Shown here: positions 6,411 to 16,014 of the stretch, piece by piece
Numbering within the stretch: the stretch's first letter is position 1
Layout: each line of letters opens with the position of its first letter
NCBI GenBank assembly: GCA_025928545.1
Contig: JAICJH010000024.1
Location: forward strand, 1-64,000
Length of the DNA stretch: 64,000 nucleotides
DNA from: Bryobacteraceae bacterium
Lineage (GTDB): Bacteria; Acidobacteriota; Terriglobia; Bryobacterales; Bryobacteraceae
Direction of reading: 5' to 3'
The notes under the pieces: model-generated
Told to the model about the DNA's origin: nothing
Databases searched by the model: none
The model's input: only the letters and a program-made list of their open reading frames with translations
Made by a program: the position numbers and the translations under genes

Positions 6411-8126
6411 ATGCTGATGCCGGTACACGAAATCGCCAACGAACAGGAGCGCGCGTCTGCGCCGGTCGCCATGGTGGCGCCTGCAGCCAACGCTACCGCA
6501 ATACGCGTGCCTGTAATCGCGCGGTTTCTGCCGTCGCTGACCGATTTGGCGTTCCTGATGCCCATCTTTTTCATATTTCTGAAAATGGGCGGAGCGCCGG
6601 CACTTCTTGGCGACGGCGATACAGGCTGGCATATTCGGACTGGTGAATGGATTCTGAATCATCATCAGGTACCTGTCGCCGACATGTTTTCCTTCTCCCG
6701 TCCCGGAGCGCCATGGTTCGCCTGGGAATGGCTCTGGGATGTGATGTTCGCTCTGCTCTCCCGAGCCGGTGGACTTGCGGCGGTGGTTCTGGCCAGCACC
6801 CTGGTGGTCTGTCTCACCTCCGTCGCTCTCTTTCGTCTGGTTCGGCGGAAGTGCGATAACGGTTTGGTCGCCATAGCCGTCACCCTATTGGCAACCGGGG
6901 GCTGCGCGGTCCATTGGCTGGCGCGGCCCCATCTTTTTACTTTCCTGTTCTTCGCCGTGGCGCTTCACATCACGGATCGTGCCGATATGGGCCGTCCGGC
7001 GCTGCTGGGCTGGCTTGTCCCGCTGACCCTTGTCTGGACCAATATTCACGGGGGCTTCTTCGTAATATTCCTGATTCTGGCGTGCTATATCGGCTCGAAT
7101 TTGTTGAACGCGGTCATTGAACCCGATCCCATTTGCCGCCGCGGATTTCTCCGCGCGACGCTGCCATGGCTGAGCGCGTTCGCCGCGTGTCTCGCGGTGA
7201 CATTCATCAATCCATACGGATGGCAGTTGCACCGCCACGTCATCGCCTACATAGCGGACCCCTATCTTCTCCGCCACATTTCGGAGTTTCAGGGTGCGAA
7301 TTTCCATTCTCTCGGCGCGATTTATTTTGAACCGTTGATGCTTGCCACGGTTGCGGCCGCTTTGTGGGCAGTACGTCAGCGCCGGTTTGCCGAAGCGCTG
7401 CTGGCCGTTGGCTGGCTTCATCTCGGGCTGATTGTTCAACGCAATCTGCCCCTGTTCTCCATCGCGTCCGCTCCCTTAGTTGCCGGCGGCCTGGCGGCTA
7501 TGCTTCGCGCCGCTGCATCCTCGCCCCTCGCGGGCCAAATCGGCAGAATCGCTCGTGGGTTTCAACGGGCCAGTATCAGCGTCGAAGAGACGGACCGCAT
7601 CGGACGTGTTCACCTGGTCAGTGCCGGCGCGTTCGCCCTGGTTGGCCTGCTGCTCTTTTCGCCCCAGCCCCTGAGCGCGCGTTTCGTCCCGGCCTTCGAC
7701 CCCGAGGTATTTCCAGTGAAGGCGCTGCCCGTGCTGGCCGCGAAAGAAACGCATCGGATTTTCGCTCAGGATCAGTGGGGCGATTACCTGATTTACAAGC
7801 TCTATCCCTCGACGCACGTTTTCATTGATGGACGCAGTGATTTCTACGGCGATGATTTCGGCGAAGAGTATCTCCGCCTGCTCGACGTACAGGTGGGTTG
7901 GGACAAGACGCTGGATCGGTATGGGATCGACACCGTCGTCCTCTCTCCGAAACTGGCTCTTAGCTCGACATTAAAGATTTCCCGGGACTGGCGTGTCGTT
8001 TACGACGATCATTTCGCGATCGTCTTCCGCCGGAATTCTCCCGCACCAGGATCCTCCGCTTCCGATAGCGAAGGTAGTAACCGCAATCGCGCGATTGCGA
8101 AAGTTAACACCCAACCAGCAAGCTGA
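6411..8126 (+). CDS. Polytopic membrane protein, GT-C-like
   Basis: 571 residues with about ten hydrophobic helices between residues 40 and 430 and a soluble C-terminal part. After the first helix comes GDGDTGWHIRTGEWIL, acidic residues on the outer face, the position where GT-C glycosyltransferases hold catalytic Asp. The C-terminal segment contains QDQWGDYLIY and FIDGRSDFYGDDF, seen in acidobacterial membrane proteins of unknown function. It could glycosylate pilins or an envelope polymer, but no activity can be proven from sequence. It lies between the PilZ gene and the pilins in the same orientation, so it probably belongs to the pilus operon. A second ATG at 6417 is an equally possible start. 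Confidence 0.65.
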   Translation: MLMPVHEIANEQERASAPVAMVAPAANATAIRVPVIARFLPSLTDLAFLMPIFFIFLKMGGAPALLGDGDTGWHIRTGEWILNHHQVPVADMFSFSRPGAPWFAWEWLWDVMFALLSRAGGLAAVVLASTLVVCLTSVALFRLVRRKCDNGLVAIAVTLLATGGCAVHWLARPHLFTFLFFAVALHITDRADMGRPALLGWLVPLTLVWTNIHGGFFVIFLILACYIGSNLLNAVIEPDPICRRGFLRATLPWLSAFAACLAVTFINPYGWQLHRHVIAYIADPYLLRHISEFQGANFHSLGAIYFEPLMLATVAAALWAVRQRRFAEALLAVGWLHLGLIVQRNLPLFSIASAPLVAGGLAAMLRAAASSPLAGQIGRIARGFQRASISVEETDRIGRVHLVSAGAFALVGLLLFSPQPLSARFVPAFDPEVFPVKALPVLAAKETHRIFAQDQWGDYLIYKLYPSTHVFIDGRSDFYGDDFGEEYLRLLDVQVGWDKTLDRYGIDTVVLSPKLALSSTLKISRDWRVVYDDHFAIVFRRNSPAPGSSASDSEGSNRNRAIAKVNTQPAS

Positions 8127-8153
8127 CAAAACAAAAGGACGAGGACAAACCAA

Positions 8154-8330
8154 ATGAAAAACATGATTCAGAATTTCGTACGAGACGAGCAGGGCCAGGA
8201 TCTTATCGAGTACACGCTTTTGATGGCGTTCATCGCTCTGGCATCGGCGGCCATTTTTATCGGCGCAGGTACCAGCGTGTCGAAGATCTGGAGCAGCGCC
8301 AGCGTTCAGTTGTCGACTGCCGCCTCCTAG
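8154..8330 (+). CDS. flp: Flp/Fap type IVb pilin 1
   Basis: 58 residues. The type IVb prepilin motif is exact: cleavage expected after G14, followed by QDLIEY with Glu at +5 and Tyr at +6, then the hydrophobic helix TLLMAFIALASAAIF. The rest is short and Ser/Ala-rich, as in Flp pilins. It is the major-subunit candidate of the Tad pilus encoded downstream, processed by a TadV-type peptidase such as that at 34590. A purine-rich GGACGAGGAC block precedes the ATG. A second, nearly identical pilin follows 112 bp later. Confidence 0.93.
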   Translation: MKNMIQNFVRDEQGQDLIEYTLLMAFIALASAAIFIGAGTSVSKIWSSASVQLSTAAS

Positions 8331-8352
8331 TCAGCGAGGTGAACGCGGGACT

Positions 8353-8376
8353 CGCCGCCGGCTGATGCCGTCGGCG
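8353..8376 (+). terminator. Hairpin between the two pilin genes
   Basis: A ten-base stem with one mismatch (CGCCGCCGGC, loop TGAT, GCCGTCGGCG) lies 22 bp after the first pilin stop. No T run follows, so it is more likely an RNA-stabilising or attenuating structure than a full terminator. It may raise pilin transcript levels relative to the assembly genes (inference). Confidence 0.4.
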
Positions 8377-8442
8377 CCCCGCGATGCGGGCTCGGTTTAC
8401 GCCGGGGAAGGATGGCTTTTCGGTTTGAGAGGAGATGAATCA

Positions 8443-8619
8443 GTGAAGAATTTTATTTCGAATTTCTTAAATGACGAACAGGGACAGGACCTGATCGAGT
8501 ACACGCTGTTGATGGCGTTCATCGCGTTGGCATCGGCGGCAATCTTTATCGGTGCGGGCGGCAGCGTCGCCAACATCTGGAGCTCAGCCAGCACGCAGCT
8601 TTCGACCGCTGCGAGCTAA
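8443..8619 (+). CDS. flp: Flp/Fap type IVb pilin 2
   Basis: 58 residues from a GTG start at 8443, chosen because it gives exactly the same length as pilin 1 and has GAGGAG just upstream; a longer reading from 8365 would add an N terminus no pilin has. The product is almost identical to pilin 1: DEQGQDLIEYTLLMAF is the same, with differences in the first ten residues (VKNFISNFLN) and near the C terminus (GGSVANIW). Tandem duplication of the gene is clear. It may form mixed pili or serve as a minor subunit. Confidence 0.9.
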   Translation: MKNFISNFLNDEQGQDLIEYTLLMAFIALASAAIFIGAGGSVANIWSSASTQLSTAAS

Positions 8620-8627
8620 ACAATCTT

Positions 8628-8657
8628 CCGGGGCAGACCCGAAAGGGTCCGCCCCGG
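8628..8657 (+). terminator. Strong hairpin downstream of pilin 2
   Basis: A thirteen-base stem with one mismatch, CCGGGGCAGACCC and GGGTCCGCCCCGG, closes a GAAA tetraloop eight bases after the pilin stop. No T run follows on the plus strand. Its position between highly expressed pilins and the assembly genes fits a transcript-processing or attenuation site. Confidence 0.5.
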
Positions 8658-8682
8658 GGAAATTGTGTGAAATCGGAAACGT

Positions 8683-9648
8683 ATGAAAAAGAGACTGATT
8701 AGCGTGTTTGTATTTGCCCTGACCGTCTCGGCAGGGGCAGCGTTCGTGCTTTATCAGTTGATTTCGACGAAAGTGACGGCCGGGGCCTCGAATCACCAGT
8801 CAACTACTAAGACTGTTTTCGTGGCGGCCAGGGATTTGCAGCCAGGAACGCTGGTTACCGAACACGACATCGCCAAACAGGAATACGTGAAGGTACCGGA
8901 CGGCGCCATCACAAAAAAGGAAGAGATTCTCAATCGCGGAGTCGTCAACGCCATCCACCGGGATGCGCCGTTTTTCACCGGAACACTGGCGAAAGAAGGC
9001 GAGGGCGCGGGGTTCGCGACAATTATTCCGTCCGGGATGAGGGCCTTTACCGTTAAGGTCAATGAAGTGGTAGGCGTGGCGGGGTTCGCGGTAGCGGGTA
9101 TGCACGTGGATGTGCTGGTTGCGGGCACGCCCCCGGGAAGCGCTACCGCGGGAGCGATCAGCCGCACTCTGCTTCAGAACATCAGCGTACTCTCCGCTGG
9201 TCAGAACTATCAGAAAGACGCGGAAGGAAAGCCGGTCATGGTGCAGGTGGTGAATCTTCTCGTAACCCCCGCTCAGGCCGAAATTCTGAATCTCGCGACC
9301 GACCAGCGAATACAGCTGGTTTTAAGGAATCCGGCGGATAACGAGATCACTCAAACACCGGGCGCAGCGACGGCAAACTTATTCGAAGGGAGCGCCATTC
9401 ACACGTCGCGCGTGGCATTTTCCACCGACGCGCCTGGCAGCGCGATGGAGTCATCCGGCGCAACTGCCAAACCGCGCAGGAAGGTCGAGTCAATACCAGC
9501 ACAAGTGACAGCGCCAGTTGCGGTTCCGGTCCCCCAAGTCCCGGTAGTGCCTCGCACGTCGACGATTGAAGTTGTGGCGGGCGGAACGCGCACACAAGTA
9601 ACCGTCAGCCGGCTTCCTTCCGGTGACGGCGCGGAGGCTGCGAAATGA
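8683..9648 (+). CDS. cpaB: Flp pilus assembly protein CpaB/RcpC
   Basis: 321 residues: one N-terminal membrane helix (about 5-27), then a SAF domain (FVAARDLQPGTLVTEHDI and the following 50 residues) and the RcpC/CpaB domain containing IIPSGMRAFTVKVNEVVGVAGF and MHVDVLV. The C-terminal 80 residues are a Pro/Val-rich low-complexity tail. CpaB is a periplasmic component that works with the secretin in Tad pilus assembly. Length is in the usual range. It overlaps the secretin gene by four bases (ATGA), showing translational coupling. Confidence 0.9.
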   Translation: MKKRLISVFVFALTVSAGAAFVLYQLISTKVTAGASNHQSTTKTVFVAARDLQPGTLVTEHDIAKQEYVKVPDGAITKKEEILNRGVVNAIHRDAPFFTGTLAKEGEGAGFATIIPSGMRAFTVKVNEVVGVAGFAVAGMHVDVLVAGTPPGSATAGAISRTLLQNISVLSAGQNYQKDAEGKPVMVQVVNLLVTPAQAEILNLATDQRIQLVLRNPADNEITQTPGAATANLFEGSAIHTSRVAFSTDAPGSAMESSGATAKPRRKVESIPAQVTAPVAVPVPQVPVVPRTSTIEVVAGGTRTQVTVSRLPSGDGAEAAK

Positions 9649-11120
9649 GAAGCCGGATTGTGGATATCGCGGTGCTGCTGGCGCTGGCGTTGTGTGCGAG
9701 CGCGCTGCGGGCGCAAGCCGTACCAGAGGTGGGGCGCATTCTGATCGGGACAGGGAAAACCTATGTGCTCGATTCGGCCGTCGACATCGAGCGCATCCTG
9801 ATTTCCTCGCCCGAGGTAGCGGAGTCTGTGCCTATCAACAATCGAACCATTGTGATCAACGGCAAGGCGCCGGGTGAAACCAGCGCGATGCTGTGGCTGA
9901 GCGATGGCACGCGAAAGCAATACGACGTCAACGTTTCCTACGCCGCGACACGGATGGACGCCGCGAAGCTGCAACTGGCCAAAGAATTCGGCGATGCCGT
10001 GCAACTGACCGGTGACGCCAGTACGGTTTATCTCACGGGCAAAGTGAAAAACATCTTCGCTTCACAGCGCGCGCAGGCGATTGCATCCTCTCTGGGCAAG
10101 GTCGTCAATCTGCTCAATGTGGACATTCCGCCGCAGGAGCAGGAAATTCTGCTGAAGGTGAAGTTTGCCGATGTGGACCGCTCGAAATCCACCGCGCTCG
10201 GATTCAACATACTGGGCGCTCCCGCTGGGTTCCCGTTTAACGTCACGACCGGAGCCGACAGTCCATCCCGCTTCGGAGATGTCACCAGGACCGGAACAGA
10301 CAGTAAGTTTAATCTCTCCGATGCCCTGAATATCATGATGTTCGATCCGCACGCTAACCTTCTGGCGACGTTAAAGGCGTTGCAGGGGAACAATGTGCTG
10401 CAGATTCTCGACGAACCCAACCTGCTGGCCATGAACGGCCACACGGCAACGTTCCTGGCGGGCGGCGAGTTTCCGTTTCCGACGATTCAGGGCGGTTCGG
10501 GCGGCGTGGGGCAGGTCACGGTTTCTTTTCGCGAGTTCGGCATTAAGCTGAGATTCACGCCGACGATCACTCCGCGCGGCACCATACGGCTGCATCTTGC
10601 GCCCGAAGTGAGTTCGCTCGATTTCGCCAATGCACTGACCGTTCTTGGCGGTACGGTCCCGGCCCTGAGTACACGAAAGATCGAAACCGAGGTCGAACTG
10701 GAAGACGGCCAGTCGTTCGCGATTGCCGGTCTGCTCGACCGCAGTACGACAGAGACTTTGAGCAAGATCCCCGGGCTTGGCGACATCCCCGTGCTTGGCA
10801 AATTCTTTTCATCGAAAACCATCAGCCGAAATAATTCGGAGCTCGTAGTCATCGTGACGCCCGAACTGGTCACGCCGATCCCGAAAGATCAGCCGACACC
10901 CGAACTCATTGTGCCGCGCACATTCCTCGAAGGAAAAGATGTTGCAACGACTGCGCCGCGGACTCCGGGAACAGACAAGACCGGACCGCTGCCCGAACGT
11001 CCGCAACGTACTGAGATTTCGGTCCAGGAGCTTGAGAAGATTCAGCACGACGAACAGACAGGCGGAGGCGGGGCGGGTGCGGTCGGCACAGCCGGGTCGA
11101 CCGCGGCGCCGACCCAATGA
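9645..11120 (+). CDS. cpaC: Tad secretin CpaC/RcpA
   Basis: 491 residues with a signal peptide (about 1-23, ending LRAQA), an N-terminal pilus-secretin domain (VGRILIGTGKTYVLDSAVDIER), a BON-like region, and a secretin domain (about 165-410) with VQILDEPNLLAMNGHTA-type and PGLGDIPVLGKFFSS sequences that are diagnostic for secretin barrels. It forms the outer-membrane channel for the Flp pilus. The last 80 residues are Pro/Thr/Gly rich. It overlaps cpaB by four bases and the next gene by four bases. Confidence 0.93.
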   Translation: MRSRIVDIAVLLALALCASALRAQAVPEVGRILIGTGKTYVLDSAVDIERILISSPEVAESVPINNRTIVINGKAPGETSAMLWLSDGTRKQYDVNVSYAATRMDAAKLQLAKEFGDAVQLTGDASTVYLTGKVKNIFASQRAQAIASSLGKVVNLLNVDIPPQEQEILLKVKFADVDRSKSTALGFNILGAPAGFPFNVTTGADSPSRFGDVTRTGTDSKFNLSDALNIMMFDPHANLLATLKALQGNNVLQILDEPNLLAMNGHTATFLAGGEFPFPTIQGGSGGVGQVTVSFREFGIKLRFTPTITPRGTIRLHLAPEVSSLDFANALTVLGGTVPALSTRKIETEVELEDGQSFAIAGLLDRSTTETLSKIPGLGDIPVLGKFFSSKTISRNNSELVVIVTPELVTPIPKDQPTPELIVPRTFLEGKDVATTAPRTPGTDKTGPLPERPQRTEISVQELEKIQHDEQTGGGGAGAVGTAGSTAAPTQ

Positions 11121-12418
11121 ATATGAATCCGCTGAGCGTAGCCGTGGTAGTGGCGGAGCGCACTCTGCGCGAGGAAGCGCTGGGATGTATCGAGAATCTG
11201 CCAGTGCGGGTCGTAAGCGATCAGCGATCGCTTGAAGACATGGAAGATCTGCTGGATCGGGTGGAACGGTCGAGAACGGACGTCGTTCTGCTCGAAGGCG
11301 GCTTGCTCAGGGGGCCACTTGACGAATTCGCGAGGCGGCTGAAGATGACCGCATCCGAGCCAGTGATTTTTATTCTGCAAACAACGGCTGTCGCGGAAAA
11401 CATTCTGGAAGCAATGCAGGCCGGAGCCAGAGAGTTTCTCTGTCCCCCACTCGGCAAGGCACTCAGGGAGGCGCTGGAGCGTCTCTCCGCTCTACGCACC
11501 GAACAGGTAAATACCCAGACGAAAAAGCTGGGCAGGATCATAGGTTTTATTTCGGCAAAAGGAGGTTGCGGCGCCACAACCTTCGCGGGTCATGTGGCGA
11601 CTATGGCGGCCAAACAAGCCGACAAGCCGCTGCTGCTGGCCGATCTGGATTTTGAAGCCGGTCTGCTTCGCTTCATTCTCAAGGCGAAGCCCCGATATTC
11701 GCTGCGTGACGCAGTGGATAACATGCACCGGATGGATTCCAGTTACTGGAACGCGCTGGTTTCGCGGCATGACGCGAAGCTGGAGTTTATTGCGGCGCCG
11801 GAGGAACTCACGGAGCGCGATCTGCCGGATCCGAAGCAACTGGGCCGGCTTCTGCGCTTTATCCGGACAATTTATCCGATCACCATACTGGATTTCGGCC
11901 GTTGCCATAGTGAGGTTGCGCTCGACACTCTGCCGGAACTGGAGACGCTCTTCGTGCTGGTCACGCAGGAGAGGCTTGGCCTCGAAAACGCCTCGGAGTT
12001 CTTCCGGACGGTACAGGCGCGCGCCAAAGGTGCGGAGCGCATCCAGATCATTCTCAACAAAGTCCCGGCGAAGCAAAAACCGGATCTGGCCGCCATAGAG
12101 AACCTTCTCGGGATGCGCCCGGCAGGTATTTACAGCGACGATTCCGAGGCGCTCTATGAAACGTGGTCGGAAGGGCGACTGCTGGGCAACGAGTCCGTTC
12201 TGGGCCGTCAACTCGCCGCCCTGGCAAAATCCATCGTGACGCCGCAGACGTCGCAAAACGAATCCCGGACCGCGGCGAATAAGCCGTCTGGAAGTAATTC
12301 GGCCGGGAATAATCCGGCGGGAAAAAATGCGGGAATCAGAATTCCTTCCGTGGCCGCAATCGCCGAAGCGGCGGGCTTCGGCCGTTTACTGAACTTGATG
12401 CGGAGCAGCCGGGCATAG
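11117..12418 (+). CDS. cpaE: TadZ/CpaE-type ParA-like ATPase
   Basis: 433 residues: an N-terminal receiver-like domain (5-120) without a phospho-acceptor Asp (VVLLEGGLL), and a MinD/ParA ATPase domain (about 138-380) with a deviant Walker A GFISAKGGCGATT and a switch region LLADLDFEAG. TadZ proteins localise the Tad machine at a pole or focus and usually have this degenerate receiver plus ATPase layout. A Asn/Gly/Pro-rich linker and a short helix end the protein. It lies between the secretin and the CpaF motor, the common place for tadZ. Confidence 0.9.
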   Translation: MNMNPLSVAVVVAERTLREEALGCIENLPVRVVSDQRSLEDMEDLLDRVERSRTDVVLLEGGLLRGPLDEFARRLKMTASEPVIFILQTTAVAENILEAMQAGAREFLCPPLGKALREALERLSALRTEQVNTQTKKLGRIIGFISAKGGCGATTFAGHVATMAAKQADKPLLLADLDFEAGLLRFILKAKPRYSLRDAVDNMHRMDSSYWNALVSRHDAKLEFIAAPEELTERDLPDPKQLGRLLRFIRTIYPITILDFGRCHSEVALDTLPELETLFVLVTQERLGLENASEFFRTVQARAKGAERIQIILNKVPAKQKPDLAAIENLLGMRPAGIYSDDSEALYETWSEGRLLGNESVLGRQLAALAKSIVTPQTSQNESRTAANKPSGSNSAGNNPAGKNAGIRIPSVAAIAEAAGFGRLLNLMRSSRA

Positions 12419-12433
12419 TCCCGATCGAAAAAT

Positions 12434-13804
12434 ATGGCAACCATACCGGTAACACCAGATTCAGCAGTCAACGGAACCCGCCAGGAAGCCGGCTGGGTTA
12501 CGCGCATGTCCAACCGGGACGGCTCGGGCACGGAGTTTCAGGAACTTAAGTTCACAATCCATCGCAAGCTGATCGACCGGATCAATCTGGAAGCCCTTTC
12601 GTCCCTCGCCGGTGAAAGGGCGCGAGCCGAAATCCGCTCAGCCGTCGCCAAGCTGGTGGAAGAGGAAAAGACACCGCTTAGCCTTGCCGAGAAGGAGCGG
12701 GTAATCGAGGAGGTTCTCGACGAAGTATTCGGACTGGGGCCGCTGGAACCTCTGCTGCGCGATCCGAGCATTTCCGACATTCTGGTGACTACGCCTCGCC
12801 TTGTTTACGTTGAGCGTGGCGGCAAGCTCTACCGCACATCGGTGGAATTCAAAGATAACAACCATCTGCTTCGCATCATTGAAAAGGTGGTGGCGCGCGT
12901 GGGACGCCGCGTGGATGAATCGTCTCCCCTGGTGGATGCGCGTCTTCCGGATGGCTCGCGTGTCAATGCGGCGATTCCGCCTGTCGCTGTGGATGGTCCA
13001 CTGCTTTCGATCCGCCGTTTCGGCCGCGATCTGTTGCAGGGTGAAGATCTGGTTTCCAAGCTCGCGCTCACTGAAGGCATGCTCGAGCTTCTGAAAGCCT
13101 GTGTTCGCGCCAGACTGAACATCGTGATCTCCGGTGGTACCGGCAGCGGTAAGACGACGCTGCTGAACGTCCTTTCAAGCTATATCCCGGAAAACGAGCG
13201 CATCGTGACCATCGAAGACGCGGCCGAACTGCGGCTGCGCCAGACACACGTGGCACGCCTCGAAACCAGGCCGGCAAACATTGAAGGCAACGGCGCGATT
13301 AAGATTCGCGACCTGGTTATCAACGCACTCCGAATGCGGCCCGACCGCATCATCGTGGGTGAAGTCCGAAGTGAAGAAGCGCTGGATATGCTCCAGGCCA
13401 TGAATACGGGCCATGACGGTTCACTGACGACAATTCACTCCAACACGCCGCGCGACGGCGTGGCACGTCTCGAAGTCATGGTCGGAATGGGCAATGCCAA
13501 CATGAGTCCGCGAGCGGTGCGGCAGCAGGTTGCGAGCGCGGTCGATCTGATTGTCCAGGTATCGCGTTTCAGCGACGGTTCCCGAAAGCTGACACACATC
13601 ACCGAACTGGTGGGCCTCGAAGGCGACCAGGTGACCATGCAGGACATTTTCCTGTTTGAGAAATCGGGCGTGACGGAAAGCGGCAAGGTAACAGGGCGGT
13701 TCCGGGCTACCGGCGTGCGGCCGAGGTTTTATGAAAAGCTGCGGTCCAGCGGAATCATGTTGCCGACATCGCTGTTCCAGACGATTGTGGAGGTCGGCGA
13801 GTAG
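12434..13804 (+). CDS. cpaF: Tad pilus assembly ATPase CpaF/TadA
   Basis: 456 residues of the type II/IV secretion ATPase family. Walker A is GGTGSGKT (234-241), the Asp box is IEDAAELRL (260-268), Walker B is RIIVGEVR (305-312) and the His box is [13 protein letters not shown] (325-337). The N-terminal region (35-220) matches CpaF. It powers pilin assembly, and in some Tad systems retraction, with TadB and TadC as the membrane platform. An in-frame ATG lies at residue 25 and is an alternative start. The stop abuts the next ATG. Confidence 0.95.
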   Translation: MATIPVTPDSAVNGTRQEAGWVTRMSNRDGSGTEFQELKFTIHRKLIDRINLEALSSLAGERARAEIRSAVAKLVEEEKTPLSLAEKERVIEEVLDEVFGLGPLEPLLRDPSISDILVTTPRLVYVERGGKLYRTSVEFKDNNHLLRIIEKVVARVGRRVDESSPLVDARLPDGSRVNAAIPPVAVDGPLLSIRRFGRDLLQGEDLVSKLALTEGMLELLKACVRARLNIVISGGTGSGKTTLLNVLSSYIPENERIVTIEDAAELRLRQTHVARLETRPANIEGNGAIKIRDLVINALRMRPDRIIVGEVRSEEALDMLQAMNTGHDGSLTTIHSNTPRDGVARLEVMVGMGNANMSPRAVRQQVASAVDLIVQVSRFSDGSRKLTHITELVGLEGDQVTMQDIFLFEKSGVTESGKVTGRFRATGVRPRFYEKLRSSGIMLPTSLFQTIVEVGE

Positions 13805-14770
13805 ATGATCGCTCTGATCGTCATCACATTCCTGGTGGTGCTGGGCGCGGTGATGTTTTCGGTCAGCTCGGGCCTCCGGTATTTCGAGTCCAGGCGGCGC
13901 AAGCAACTCGTGTCTGTGCTGCGGACGGTGACGGAAGCCGGGGATGATCGTGTCGATTTGCTGATGGACCCCGAGGCGGGGAAGAAAGATCCCGCCGGAC
14001 TTCCGGGGCCGGAGGCTCTCTATGCCAAACTGAATCTGACCATCACGGAATCCGGGCTCGATTGGAACATGTCGCGTCTGGCAATGCTGTCCGGCGGCGC
14101 GTTCGTGCTGGGTTGCGTTGCGGGCGCTTTCATTCCTTTTCAATCGCCTCTCGCCCTCCGTTGCGGAGTCGTGGGCGGTGGTTTGGCGTGGCTGCCGCTC
14201 AAGTACGTACGTAAGAAACGCAGCAAGAGACTGGATGAAATGGAAGCGCAGTTGCCTGACGCGCTGGATTTTCTGGCTCGTTCGATGCGCGCCGGCCACG
14301 CCTTCACCATCAGTCTTGAAATGGTTGGCGAAGAAATCGCCGATCCTCTGGGGCAGGAGTTCCGGGCACTTTTTAACGAGCAGAATCTGGGCGCGTCGCT
14401 GGATCGCTCTCTGAACAACTTTGCCAAACGCGTGCCGCTGCCCGACGTGCGCTTCTTTTCGTCCGCTGTGCTGTTACAACGGCAAACAGGAGGCAATCTG
14501 GGCGAAGTGCTTGGCCGGCTCTCCCACATCATTCGGGAACGGTTCCGATTGAAGGGACAAGTGCAGGCAACCAGCGCGCACGGCCGGCTGACTTCGACGA
14601 TTCTCACGATTCTCCCGTTGGGAACTCTGGCGGGCTTGTTGGTTCTCTCTCCGTCCTATCTCAGCCCTTTGATGACGAATCCAACAGGAAGAAAGATGGT
14701 GGTCGGCGGAGTTGTGTGCCAGATTCTGGGAAATTATTTCATCAGGAGGATTATCCGGATCCGCGTGTGA
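13805..14770 (+). CDS. tadB: Tad inner-membrane platform protein TadB
   Basis: 321 residues: N-terminal helix (3-24), two further hydrophobic segments near residues 98-135, a T2SSF cytoplasmic domain (about 150-275) with QLPDALDFLARSMRAGH and LGQEFRALFNEQNLG, and a C-terminal membrane pair. TadB pairs with TadC to form the base on which the CpaF motor acts. The start codon immediately follows the cpaF stop, so translation is coupled. Confidence 0.92.
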   Translation: MIALIVITFLVVLGAVMFSVSSGLRYFESRRRKQLVSVLRTVTEAGDDRVDLLMDPEAGKKDPAGLPGPEALYAKLNLTITESGLDWNMSRLAMLSGGAFVLGCVAGAFIPFQSPLALRCGVVGGGLAWLPLKYVRKKRSKRLDEMEAQLPDALDFLARSMRAGHAFTISLEMVGEEIADPLGQEFRALFNEQNLGASLDRSLNNFAKRVPLPDVRFFSSAVLLQRQTGGNLGEVLGRLSHIIRERFRLKGQVQATSAHGRLTSTILTILPLGTLAGLLVLSPSYLSPLMTNPTGRKMVVGGVVCQILGNYFIRRIIRIRV

Positions 14771-14791
14771 CCTTCCGGAGAAACCTTCCCC

Positions 14792-15718
14792 ATGCTGCCG
14801 ACAATTCTGGCCGGATTCCTGTTCGTTCTTTTGCTTTCCATCATCACCGGGTACGGTTACCGGGCGTACGTTCGCCCAAGCCGGATCTACGACCGCGTGG
14901 GTGGCGATGACGAATCGGCGCGTGAAGCGGTCGCCAGCCCCCGTGAGCGCGTGGCGCGCATTTTTGAACAGGTCGGCGACAGGATACCGCTTAGCCCAAG
15001 TGAGCAGACGATGACCCGGCGTGATCTAACCATGGCCGGATACCGCACGGACGAAGCGATTGCAATCTTCTACGGCATTAAAGTCCTTGGCAGTATTCTC
15101 ATGCTCCTCGTCGGATTGCTGGTTCGCAACTCTCTCACGGAAGCTACCATGCTTCGCATTGTGATCGTTATCGGTTTCACCGGCTTAGGGTATTACGTGC
15201 CTACGCTGGGACTCGAAAAGCTCGTGAAGGAACGTCAGATCAAGTTGAAGATTTCGTTGCCCGACGCTCTAGACATGCTCGTTGTAGCGGTAGAAGCGGG
15301 GCTCGGGTTGGATCAGGCGCTACAGTACGTGAGCCGCGAAATCCAGACAGGCCATCCGGAACTTGCCGACGAACTCGGGCTGGTAGGCCTCGAGATGCGC
15401 GCCGGTAAGCGACGTTCGGAATCGCTGCGAAATCTCGCGGTGCGCACCGGCGAGGGCGAGCTTCGGAAGCTGGTGGCTATTCTGACGCAAAGCGACCGCT
15501 TCGGCACCAGCATGGGGGAGAGCCTGCGCACGCATTCGGATTATATGCGCCTGCGGCGAAAGCAGGAGGCCGAGGAAAAGGCGGCGAAGATCGGCGTGAA
15601 ACTGGTCTTTCCGATCTTCATTTTCATTCTGCCGTCGATGATGCTGGTGGCAGCCGGCCCGGCGATTCTCAGGATTTTCCAGGATTTGTTCCCGATGATG
15701 CAGAATTTCGGGAAATGA
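14792..15718 (+). CDS. tadC: Tad inner-membrane platform protein TadC
   Basis: 308 residues with an N-terminal membrane helix, a hydrophobic pair near 95-135, a T2SSF domain (about 150-270; KISLPDALDMLVVAVEAGLG and QSDRFGTSMGESLR) and a final helix (PIFIFILPSMMLVAAGPA). It is the second platform subunit. It is the last of the recognised Tad structural genes here; tadD, tadE, tadF and tadG are not found after it. Confidence 0.92.
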   Translation: MLPTILAGFLFVLLLSIITGYGYRAYVRPSRIYDRVGGDDESAREAVASPRERVARIFEQVGDRIPLSPSEQTMTRRDLTMAGYRTDEAIAIFYGIKVLGSILMLLVGLLVRNSLTEATMLRIVIVIGFTGLGYYVPTLGLEKLVKERQIKLKISLPDALDMLVVAVEAGLGLDQALQYVSREIQTGHPELADELGLVGLEMRAGKRRSESLRNLAVRTGEGELRKLVAILTQSDRFGTSMGESLRTHSDYMRLRRKQEAEEKAAKIGVKLVFPIFIFILPSMMLVAAGPAILRIFQDLFPMMQNFGK

Positions 15719-15845
15719 GAGATGAGCAGGATGAAGAACTTCGGCTGGACAGTGAGAGGACGACGGATGGAGAAGGCTCTGAAACGAAGCGGGGCCAGGT
15801 TGACGAATTGTGCAGGCGTGGACGGGAACAAAGGAGTAAACGAAT

Positions 15846-15950
15846 ATGAATACGCAGTGGCTCAGTTACATTATGTTGTTTTTCAGCCTGTTTTCACTGG
15901 CGCTTCTGATTCAGCGCCGGCGCGAACGCAGAAACGGCATCAAAGGTTAA
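15846..15950 (+). CDS. Small single-helix membrane protein A
   Basis: 34 codons: N-terminal MNTQWLSYIM, a hydrophobic helix LFFSLFSLALLI, then a strongly basic tail QRRRERRNGIKG. The ATG is preceded by AAAGGAG at a good distance, the strongest argument that it is translated. It lies 127 bp after tadC. The layout (short outside end, one helix, positive inside end) is typical of tiny membrane proteins, and the same layout recurs in the next small gene. Unknown function; possibly an accessory of the pilus base. Confidence 0.55.
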   Translation: MNTQWLSYIMLFFSLFSLALLIQRRRERRNGIKG

Positions 15951-15965
15951 GGGATTCAGGGCCTC

Positions 15966-16014
15966 ACCGGCGGAGCGCCGCACGCCGGTTTGGAGACGCG
16001 CCGAATGCGCGTCT
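15966..16014 (+). other. Two hairpins between the small membrane-protein genes
   Basis: ACCGGC/GCCGGT forms a six-base inverted repeat at 15966-15989 and AGACGCGC/GCGCGTCT a perfect eight-base stem with a CGAAT loop at 15994-16014. They follow the first small gene as the hairpins follow the pilins. There is no T run, so attenuation or mRNA stability is more likely than termination. Confidence 0.4.
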
